Assembly (NCBI RefSeq): GCF_042849255.1
Contig: NZ_AP026866.1
Coordinates: 3,286,001 to 3,350,000 of the forward strand
DNA length: 64,000 bases
Source: Oceaniferula spumae
GTDB lineage: Bacteria; Verrucomicrobiota; Verrucomicrobiia; Verrucomicrobiales; Akkermansiaceae
Direction: 5' to 3'
Shown here: positions 17,089 to 24,341 of the stretch, piece after piece
Position numbering within the stretch: the stretch's first letter is position 1
Layout: every line of letters begins with the position of its first letter
Notes under the pieces: generated by a model
What the model was told of the DNA's origin: nothing
Database searches by the model: none
Seen by the model: only the letters and a program-made list of their open reading frames with translations
Translations under genes and position numbers: made by a program

Positions 17089-18852
17089 ATGTTGAATTTA
17101 CTCCATTTGGCTCGTTGCATACTCATCTCCGCCACTGTCTGCCTCTCTCTTCTATCGACGGCACGAGCGGAAACTTATTACGTCGATGCCAGCAATAACC
17201 AAACCGGATCGGATGGTCTCTCTTGGAAAAATGCTTTCAAAACTCTCCAAGAGGCGCTCACTGTGTATGATCGGGGTGATACGATTCTGATGGCAAAAGG
17301 AGTTTACCACCCTGGGACTACCAGCGCTGATACCTATCTGTTCCGTGGAGCGGTGACCATTCAAGGTGGTTTTCCGTCAGGGGGAGGTGTTTCGGCTGAC
17401 CCGCTGACCCACAAGACGGTGCTTTCAGGCGATTATACGGAATCATTGCCCGACACGAATGGCGACGGTGTGCCCGATGGTGGTCCGGCAGTGAATAGCT
17501 CGCACCATATCATGACATTGCACGAACCGGCTGGTCCTACCGTGCTAGACGGGCTTTGGTTTGTTTCTGGACACAGTCAGTCCGGAGGTTTTCTAGAACC
17601 TGGTGGGAGTGCGATTCTGGCAGTTGATGGCGGTGTTCTTACGCTGAACAGGTGCTATTTTTACTTCAATGATACGGATGCCGACCTAGGAACAGCAGTT
17701 TGTTATATCAATGACCCAGAGGCATCCCCACAGGCCTTGGAGGTCTCTCAATGTGTGTTTCAGCAAAATGGTAATAATTCCACTCCGTATGCCTATGGTG
17801 CGCTATATGTGGAGAATCATAGCCTCCAACTGACGGATACTCTGTTTGTGGAGAACTACTCGCAGTATGGCGGAGGACTCTACTTCGAAGGTTTGGACGG
17901 CCCTGGGTTTGAACCTCACAGCCATATCGCAAGATGTCAGTTCAAAGGAAATTATGCACACCGTTTTGGGGGGGCGGTTTATACGTTTACGAAGATCAAT
18001 CTGGAAGTCGTAAACACTCTCTTCTCGGGGAATCATGCTGGACACTACGGCTTCTCCAATACCGGTGGAGGGGGAGTCTATATCAGGCACAACGGAGAGG
18101 CTGTCTTCACGAACAATACGTTCGCATACAATACCTGTGGCGGAAGCATTGATAAATATCCTGCTTATGGAGGGGCGGTCCTCTTTGCTGGTAACGGTTT
18201 CTCGGGCACCACCACGTTTTCTAACAATATATTTCACCAGAATTGGGGGGCCGGGGGTTTTAGTCCGTTGCAAATGTCTGTGCATGTGGATGGTCAAACC
18301 GCCAGAACTCCCGCCTTTTACAGCAATTACTCAGATTCTGAAGACTTGCCCAATGCCGACCCTGCGGAGCCGAACTTTACACCTTTCCAAGCAGACGCCC
18401 CTCCTACACTCACATTTCAGTCGCCAATCAATTTGACGGTTTCAACTGTGGGCGATCATACTCGTTTTCTTAAATCCTCTGCCGGTTATCTGCATTTGCC
18501 CCCTGATTCCGGGTTGATCGATTTGACACGGAAAAAATATCTTGTTCACCCATGGGACGACGAGGACGCGGATGGAAAATTACGGTCTCTTGGCTACGCA
18601 CCTGATCCCGGAGCATTCGAAGCAAGACCAGCTCCAGGAACAAAAAAAATCATCGATATCGAATACACTGGCTCTCAAATTCGGCTGTATTTTCTGACTG
18701 ATGCACCCGTGGATATTCACCGGTCTGACGATTTGCAGGATTGGTCATCCTATAACGTGATTCAGAATCAATCGAGGTCGCCGATCGTATTCGGGATCTC
18801 CAGTTCTGTTCCGATGCAGTATTACAGACTTTCCCATACGGCTCAGGAGTGA
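17089..18852 (+). CDS. Exported right-handed parallel beta-helix protein
   Basis: Starts at ATG 17089, preferred because it places the signal peptide (CILISATVCLSLLSTARA) close to the N-terminus; an ATG 18 bases upstream is possible. The mature protein opens TYYVDASNNQTGSDGLSWKN, the usual start of pectate-lyase-like or polymorphic-repeat beta-helices. Repeated short units with N, G and aromatic residues (NNxFxxN, GGGxY) run through residues 100-430, followed by a beta-rich C-terminal domain (about 500-587). It is likely secreted or surface-bound; carbohydrate binding or cleavage is possible, but no catalytic residues can be assigned. 587 residues. Confidence 0.75.
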   Translation: MLNLLHLARCILISATVCLSLLSTARAETYYVDASNNQTGSDGLSWKNAFKTLQEALTVYDRGDTILMAKGVYHPGTTSADTYLFRGAVTIQGGFPSGGGVSADPLTHKTVLSGDYTESLPDTNGDGVPDGGPAVNSSHHIMTLHEPAGPTVLDGLWFVSGHSQSGGFLEPGGSAILAVDGGVLTLNRCYFYFNDTDADLGTAVCYINDPEASPQALEVSQCVFQQNGNNSTPYAYGALYVENHSLQLTDTLFVENYSQYGGGLYFEGLDGPGFEPHSHIARCQFKGNYAHRFGGAVYTFTKINLEVVNTLFSGNHAGHYGFSNTGGGGVYIRHNGEAVFTNNTFAYNTCGGSIDKYPAYGGAVLFAGNGFSGTTTFSNNIFHQNWGAGGFSPLQMSVHVDGQTARTPAFYSNYSDSEDLPNADPAEPNFTPFQADAPPTLTFQSPINLTVSTVGDHTRFLKSSAGYLHLPPDSGLIDLTRKKYLVHPWDDEDADGKLRSLGYAPDPGAFEARPAPGTKKIIDIEYTGSQIRLYFLTDAPVDIHRSDDLQDWSSYNVIQNQSRSPIVFGISSSVPMQYYRLSHTAQE

Positions 18853-18911
18853 AGATTGCTGCCGATCTCATACGGTCGGAGTCTTCGACAATGTTGGACA
18901 GGTGCATTCTT

Positions 18912-18950
18912 ATGTAGGGAACGACCTACATCTAAGATGAATTTTTTTCA
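18912..18950 (+). terminator. Possible terminator of the beta-helix gene
   Basis: ATGTAGG and CCTACAT form a 7-bp perfect stem around a six-base loop about 60 bases after the stop, followed after ten bases by a run of seven T. The gap between stem and T run is longer than usual, so this is a weak candidate. Confidence 0.35.
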
Positions 18951-19107
18951 GCAGAACAGGTGAGAGGGAAAAATATGGCTAAAGGGTCTGTAATCTAACA
19001 TAAAATTAAAAAGGGCTCCATCATTGATCAAGGATGATGCCCTGTAATTGCCCTGTGAACTCTTCCAGCTTGCCCCGTTCTTACCGCACTGTTATGATCC
19101 GAGGGCT

Positions 19108-19626
19108 ATGAAAAAACTCACTCTCCTTCTTCTGCTTTGCTGCCTGCCTCTCGCTGCTCGTGCAGGCTCGCGCGGGCTCGATATTGCATTTATCGATGCC
19201 ACTCCGGCGCACACCACTGCGGAAGGTAAACGCCTCGCCGAGCTTCTGGTCATGGATATGAAAAAACTCTATTCCGGAGATCAAGTGGGTAAGCTATTCC
19301 CTTGGAGCGAAAACACCGTTGACCTCAAAGTCCTCCATGCCGAGCCGTTAGGTTTGTCATTTGATAATCTAATCAACATCAAAAACCCGAAGAAAATAGG
19401 TCTGATGCTTGCAAAAAACCGTGTTTCGGATGGTTTGATCGTTTTCTATTATGATCGTACCAATGGCGTTGCCCGACTGAAACTATTCGATGGCAATGGT
19501 TTCGAGTTGCTTTTGCTCCGGCTCCCTCTGGAAGGCAAAAATTCTGCCATGAAATATTCCATCCTAAAAGGGAACCGTCTAGGAGCCCTTGCTGCCGTCG
19601 GCGCGAATGTGCGGTGGAGCCCGTAA
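19108..19626 (+). CDS. Small exported protein of unknown function
   Basis: Starting at ATG 19108 (GAGGG lies 4 bases upstream) gives a 172-residue protein with a signal peptide (LTLLLLLCCLPLAARA). The mature part opens with SRGLDIAFIDATPAHTT and contains a lysine-rich middle (INIKNPKKIGLMLAKN) and a YYDRTNGVARLKLFDGNG strand-turn-strand. I do not recognise the family. It looks periplasmic and soluble, perhaps an alpha/beta fold. Single gene, convergent with the coiled-coil protein gene. Confidence 0.6.
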   Translation: MKKLTLLLLLCCLPLAARAGSRGLDIAFIDATPAHTTAEGKRLAELLVMDMKKLYSGDQVGKLFPWSENTVDLKVLHAEPLGLSFDNLINIKNPKKIGLMLAKNRVSDGLIVFYYDRTNGVARLKLFDGNGFELLLLRLPLEGKNSAMKYSILKGNRLGALAAVGANVRWSP

Positions 19627-19717
19627 TCCAGATGGATCGAGAAAAGTTCTTACCGGGCTATGAATAGCCAGCCTCAGTGATGTTACCGCCCGCTGACTCG
19701 AGGATCGAGCCTGTATG

Positions 19718-20659
19718 CTATTGAGTTAGTAGTGCGCCCTGCTCATCGAATTTGACTCCGCGTTTTTCGAGGAAGGACCTCGCCGATTGGTATCGAAGGA
19801 GGAGGAAGCTGTTGTGGTCGAGTTGACGTTGCTTTCCTTTGATGGAGGCTTCGAAATTTTGGTAGATTGATGGGGGTGTGGGATCACCGCTCGTTTCTTT
19901 TAAGCGTTGTTTATACATTGCTATCTCTCGCTTCTTGAGCTTCGCATGGGCGCCGGAATTTTCTAATTGAGCCCGAAGTTCCGCGATGATTTTCCTGCCT
20001 TTTGCATAGGTCTCCTGGCGATCCCTTGCTTCTTTATTGGCTAGTTTCCATGCTTCTCGTGTCTTGGCGATGGCCGCATCGTCATTTTTCTTTCGAGCCA
20101 GAGCTTCATCATTGCTAGCTTTTGCCGCCTTCGTTTCGGCATTCTCGGCAGCGGCCTTGAGTTTTTCCAGTTTGGGGGTTTTTACTGATAGCTCACGTTC
20201 ATAGCTGGCGGCCTGCTTTTCGTATTCGGATAACTTAACTTCTGCCTCCTGAAGTTTGCTCGTTAATTCTTTATGCTCTTTTGCCTGACTGGCGGCGACT
20301 TTTTGATCGGTTTTTGCGTTAGCAGCCTTCGCTTTGGCCAGCTGCTGCTTCAACTTGTCAATATGGCTTTGTAAACGCTGAAGGCTATCGGGCTCGAAAA
20401 GCTTTTTGGATTTGTGCTCGGATTGGTAGAATCGCGTCAGTTCGGTGACAGCCTCATCCTGTGTGCAAGTCTGCCCGGGCTTTGCCCTGTAGTGCTTCAG
20501 CTTTTCCGGGGAATCTTTCAGGAACTCTGAAATGGCGAGATAATGCGCAGGACTGAGGTTTTGCTTGAACAAGTCGGTCCTTGAGGGCTGTGCGTTCAGT
20601 CCGGATATTATGGCAATCGCGGTAAACAATGACAGGGTTGGGATGGCGAAGGCGTTCAT
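19718..20659 (-). CDS. Exported coiled-coil protein
   Basis: Start at 20659 gives a signal peptide (PTLSLFTAIAIISGLNA). Residues about 85-245 are a long charged helical region rich in K, E, A and Q with heptad-like spacing, typical of a coiled coil; the C-terminal 60 residues are less regular. The N-terminal mature part (QNLSPAHYLAISEFLKDSP) may be a small helical cap. No known domain is recognised. It may be a periplasmic structural or tethering protein. 313 residues; it lies downstream of pckG on the same strand with about 100 bp between stop of pckG and this start. Confidence 0.6.
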   Translation of the reverse strand: MNAFAIPTLSLFTAIAIISGLNAQPSRTDLFKQNLSPAHYLAISEFLKDSPEKLKHYRAKPGQTCTQDEAVTELTRFYQSEHKSKKLFEPDSLQRLQSHIDKLKQQLAKAKAANAKTDQKVAASQAKEHKELTSKLQEAEVKLSEYEKQAASYERELSVKTPKLEKLKAAAENAETKAAKASNDEALARKKNDDAAIAKTREAWKLANKEARDRQETYAKGRKIIAELRAQLENSGAHAKLKKREIAMYKQRLKETSGDPTPPSIYQNFEASIKGKQRQLDHNSFLLLRYQSARSFLEKRGVKFDEQGALLTQ

Positions 20660-20756
20660 TGGTAATACTGTGCAATTCTGTGTGGTCACTTGTTGATCCA
20701 TGGCAAGACGAGATCTGCCCACGATCCAGTGTCACTGGAAGGGATAGCTTTTTCGA

Positions 20757-22598
20757 TTAACTTAATCTGGAAGCCATGAGTTCTTTCTGAAAGACGAGCT
20801 CCTTGGGCATGTGATCGTAGAGCTTGAGGAAGAGTTCTCCTTGTGAGAGGAGTTCCGCTTTCCACTCGTCCTTGTTGAAGGCCATGGCTTTGTCGAAGTC
20901 TTCTTCTCCGAACCCTTCGAGTCCGTCTGTGTCGAAATCTTCGAAGTGTGGAGTCCAGCCGATCTGGGTTTCGTGGCCAGGGATGCGACCGTGACAGCGC
21001 TTGGTGATCCATTCTAAAACACGCATGTTTTCGCCGAATCCAGGCCAGAGGAACTTGCCGTCTTCGTCGACGCGGAACCAGTTCACATGAAAGATGCGTG
21101 GCAGGTTCTTGATCTTGTTTCGCATCGAGAGCCAGTGGCCGAAGTATTCTCCCATATTGTATCCGGTGAAGGGAAGCATGGCGAAGGGGTCACGTCTAAC
21201 ACCCGCCTTGAGGCCGATGGCGGCGGCGGTGACTTCAGAGCCCATGGTGGCACCGATGTAGACGCCGTGGCTCCAGTTGAATGCTTGGTAAACGAGCGGC
21301 ATGGTGGACGGGCGGCGACCACCGAAGATGATGGCCGAAATAGGAACACCTTCCGGGTTTTGCCAGTCGGGGTCGATCGTGGGACACTGCGAGGCCGGGG
21401 CTGTGAAGCGGGCGTTCGGGTGCGCGGCTGGTTTTTCACTGGCCGGTGTCCAGTTATTACCTTGCCAATCGATGAGATGTTCAGGGGCTTCTTTGGTCAG
21501 GCCTTCCCACCAGACGTCGCCGTCGTCGGTCAATGCCACGTTGGTGAAGATGCAGTTTTCCTTCATCGAGTCCATTGCGATGGGATTGGTCTCGTAGGAT
21601 GTGCCGGGCGCGACGCCGAAATATCCAGCTTCCGGATTGATAGCGTGCAGAGTGCCATCCTTGTGTGGCCAGAGCCAGGCGATATCGTCACCGATGATGG
21701 TGGTTTTCCAGCCTGCGTCGACGTATTCCTTCGGTGGCACCAGCATGGCGAGGTTGGTTTTGCCACAAGCGGAAGGGAAGGCGGCGGAGACGTAGGTCTT
21801 CTCGCCGCGCGGAGATTCCAAGCCGAGGATGAGCATGTGTTCTGCCATCCAGTTGTGCTCGCGGGCGATGTTAGATGCGATGCGTAAAGCGAGGCATTTT
21901 TTACCTAACAGGGCATTGCCGCCGTAGCCAGAACCATAGGACCAGACTTCGCGGGTCTCTGGGAAGTGGCAGATGTATTTGTCATCATTACAAGGCCAAG
22001 GAATATCATCCACCCCCTCGGTGAGTGGCATGCCGACGGTATGGGCGCATGGGATGAAGAGTTTATGACCATCACGTTTCGCTGGGGCTGCGCCGCTTTT
22101 TTCATCTTCCAGACGTTTCAGGACTTCAGCACCCATGTTGGCCATGATGCGCATATTGATGACCACGTAGGGAGAGTCAGTGACCTGAACGCCGATCTTG
22201 GCGAGAGGTGAATCGATGGGACCCATGCAAAACGGAATCACATACATGGTGCGGCCCTGCATGCAGCCGGAGAATTTCTCATGCATCTTCTTCAGCATTT
22301 CACTGGCATCGGCCCAGTTGTTGGTTGGGCCGGCGAGATCCGGGCGGCGGGTGCAGATGAAGGTGCGGTCTTCCACGCGGGCGACGTCGCCAGGGGATGA
22401 GCGAGCAAGGAAAGAGTTCGGACGGATCTCGGGGTTGAGGCGTGTGAGCGTGCCAGTGGAGACTTGGAGCTCGGTGAGTTCATCCCATTCTTCTTGGGAG
22501 CCGTCACACCAGCGGACATTGGCCGGCTGGCAGAGTTTGGTCATTTTGGTGATCCAGCTGGTGAGAGCGGGGTGAGTAGTGCCTTCAATTTTGCTCAT
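20757..22598 (-). CDS. pckG: Phosphoenolpyruvate carboxykinase (GTP)
   Basis: Converts oxaloacetate and GTP to phosphoenolpyruvate, GDP and CO2, the committed step of gluconeogenesis. It is the GTP-dependent family, shown by the kinase-1a P-loop AAFPSACGKTNLAM (about residues 272-285), the YGSGYGGNALLGKKC region before it, the IGDDIAWLWP metal site and the ENCIFTNVALT stretch. Length (613) matches the family. Start at 22598 (MSKIEG) is chosen over an upstream ATG that would add a hydrophobic stretch foreign to the family. Single gene. Confidence 0.96.
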   Translation of the reverse strand: MSKIEGTTHPALTSWITKMTKLCQPANVRWCDGSQEEWDELTELQVSTGTLTRLNPEIRPNSFLARSSPGDVARVEDRTFICTRRPDLAGPTNNWADASEMLKKMHEKFSGCMQGRTMYVIPFCMGPIDSPLAKIGVQVTDSPYVVINMRIMANMGAEVLKRLEDEKSGAAPAKRDGHKLFIPCAHTVGMPLTEGVDDIPWPCNDDKYICHFPETREVWSYGSGYGGNALLGKKCLALRIASNIAREHNWMAEHMLILGLESPRGEKTYVSAAFPSACGKTNLAMLVPPKEYVDAGWKTTIIGDDIAWLWPHKDGTLHAINPEAGYFGVAPGTSYETNPIAMDSMKENCIFTNVALTDDGDVWWEGLTKEAPEHLIDWQGNNWTPASEKPAAHPNARFTAPASQCPTIDPDWQNPEGVPISAIIFGGRRPSTMPLVYQAFNWSHGVYIGATMGSEVTAAAIGLKAGVRRDPFAMLPFTGYNMGEYFGHWLSMRNKIKNLPRIFHVNWFRVDEDGKFLWPGFGENMRVLEWITKRCHGRIPGHETQIGWTPHFEDFDTDGLEGFGEEDFDKAMAFNKDEWKAELLSQGELFLKLYDHMPKELVFQKELMASRLS

Positions 22599-22679
22599 GT
22601 AAAAGAACCTAGTAAAACCGTCCGTAAGAAGCAAGGCTAGTGCCGCTGAGGACTGGTTTTTGGTGAGAAAATGAGGTTC

Positions 22680-23480
22680 TCACTTTCCTTTTTGTATCCT
22701 TGGCGAAGTTACCAAACCCTCACTAACAGAAATGTTATCAAAGAGCGCGTGAACTTTAACTGGCTTTTCTTTGGCATCGCGCGGCGACCTCGATGGGTCA
22801 TGGCCACCGTGGAAAGTGCTGAACAGGAAGGTCTGGATCAAAGTTCTCTGACTGTCTTTTCCACGCAGATTGAGATGATCGCTGCTGGCTACCTTCTTGC
22901 CGTCGATGACTAACAGGACGAAGCCGTTGCTATTTCCGGAGGTGTTTAAAGCCACTTGTAGGTCGACGCGGTGCCAGACACCCTTGCTGAAAACGGCGCC
23001 ACGGGTTTTGTTCCCGATGCCGTATTTGGCCTTCGGGTTTTGGTCGTAAATATAGGTTCTGGCGTGCCCCTTGTCTTCAAACATCAGGCGTGCGCTCCAT
23101 CGTTCGGGGCTGCGAGGATTTCCTCCTGTGACAGGCTTCTGTGGCCCCAGTCCATGGAGTTTGCCACCTTTTCTGAAGTCAAAATCCCGATCAAAGCAGA
23201 CGTCGAAGCTGAGAGTGGCACGGGTTACCTTCCGGCCAAGTGGGAAACGGGAGACGACTCTCTCGCTGCCACGAGGGTAGGGGACGTAGGTCACCCTAAT
23301 GGCATCTGAGCCATCTGGACCAGCTGACTTCGCGAGTGCAACGTGCTTGTGTTGCAATAACTGCTCCGCCAGACCGGACTTGGTAGGGCTGTTGAAGCTC
23401 TCTGTCAGTAGTATAGGCTCAGCACAGGGAGCTGCACCCACTGTGAGTAGGGAGATGATGCCTGCGAGCCTAAGCGTCAT
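22680..23480 (-). CDS. Exported polysaccharide-lyase-family-14-like protein
   Basis: A 266-residue protein with a signal peptide (LAGIISLLTVGAAPCA). The body shows the PL14-like jelly-roll pattern: SFDVCFDRDFDFRKGGKLHG (the FxxGGKLxGL strand), WSARLMFEDKGHARTYIY, and the end motif FSTFHGGHDPS followed by FDNISVS. Related enzymes cleave alginate or glucuronan, so a marine polyanionic glycan is a plausible substrate; catalytic residues were not confirmed. The start overlaps the stop of the upstream LamG/PEP-CTERM gene (TAATG), implying translational coupling. Confidence 0.75.
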   Translation of the reverse strand: MTLRLAGIISLLTVGAAPCAEPILLTESFNSPTKSGLAEQLLQHKHVALAKSAGPDGSDAIRVTYVPYPRGSERVVSRFPLGRKVTRATLSFDVCFDRDFDFRKGGKLHGLGPQKPVTGGNPRSPERWSARLMFEDKGHARTYIYDQNPKAKYGIGNKTRGAVFSKGVWHRVDLQVALNTSGNSNGFVLLVIDGKKVASSDHLNLRGKDSQRTLIQTFLFSTFHGGHDPSRSPRDAKEKPVKVHALFDNISVSEGLVTSPRIQKGK

Positions 23481-24289
23481 TACTTTCTGCGACGCAGAAG
23501 GAAAGCGATGGCTCCGAGACCGAACAATACGGAGGTCGAGGGTTCCGGTACGGCTGCTGCACGGATTTCACTAAGGTTCAGAACCGTATCATACACACGA
23601 ATTTCATCACCCAGACCTACGAAGTTATGTCCTCCAAAAGCATTGAAAAGCATCCAGCCGTCGTTGCTGGTTTGCCAGTTGCCCGTATCACCTGCGTTGG
23701 TGTCGACCAAGTTGCCATTGACGTAAAATGATACCCCGTCTGTGGAGCTTTTAGTGGCGGCGATGTGTTGCCAAGTGCCAGCTGTAATGTTCGCGCCTGT
23801 TGAAGTAGAGTCGACAACGCTGTAGCCCGTGATACGGATTTCATTGCCAAAGAGGCCGAAGCCCCAGCCACCATTGAGGCCGCCATTGTTGCCCTGGCTG
23901 GTGATCCCTGAGCGCGAAAGGATTCGCTGGTTTGTGCCAGCCGATATCGCATTCGGATTAATCCAGGCCATCACAGTGAAGTTGTTCTGCAGAGTGCCGA
24001 ACTCGTTGTTCACTCCGGTGACCCACTGGCCATTCGGAGCAGATAAGCCAGCGGTAGCGCCAAATTGTGATGGGCCGAGCGTGAGTGCTCCATAACTGCC
24101 TGCTGGTATGGCTGCTTGATTGTACAGATGAGCTGCACCTGCTTGCGTACCGGATGTGTTAGTGCCAGCACTGTCATTGAGTGTTGGTCCGGCAGCTTCG
24201 TTCAACTCGTATTGTGCTATGAGCGCGGCCTGAGCTGGAGCCAAGCAGAGGGTACTGGTGGCGATGAGGGCAATTGAGAGAGTTTTCAT
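23480..24289 (-). CDS. LamG-like PEP-CTERM protein
   Basis: A 269-residue exported protein. It has an N-terminal signal peptide (MKTLSIALIATSTLCLAPAQA), a concanavalin-A-like/LamG jelly-roll domain (about residues 25-235; note NNFTVMAWINPNAI, GTWQHIAATKS, VSFYVNGNLVDT, GDEIRVYDTVLNLSEI) and a C-terminal PEP-CTERM sorting tail (VPEPSTSVLFGLGAIAFLL then RRRK). Such proteins are sorted by exosortase to the cell surface or exopolysaccharide. Translationally coupled to the PL14-like lyase downstream, so the pair may bind and degrade the same glycan. Confidence 0.88.
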   Translation of the reverse strand: MKTLSIALIATSTLCLAPAQAALIAQYELNEAAGPTLNDSAGTNTSGTQAGAAHLYNQAAIPAGSYGALTLGPSQFGATAGLSAPNGQWVTGVNNEFGTLQNNFTVMAWINPNAISAGTNQRILSRSGITSQGNNGGLNGGWGFGLFGNEIRITGYSVVDSTSTGANITAGTWQHIAATKSSTDGVSFYVNGNLVDTNAGDTGNWQTSNDGWMLFNAFGGHNFVGLGDEIRVYDTVLNLSEIRAAAVPEPSTSVLFGLGAIAFLLRRRK

Positions 24290-24341
24290 ATGATCTGTAT
24301 CAGTCGTTATAGATGACTAAAGATACAGCGTCAAATCGACA

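Noticed and set aside
21087..21887. 266-codon plus-strand open frame opposite pckG
   Set aside because: It is antisense to a strongly conserved PEPCK; its composition mirrors the GC-rich third codon positions of that gene and no known motif is seen.
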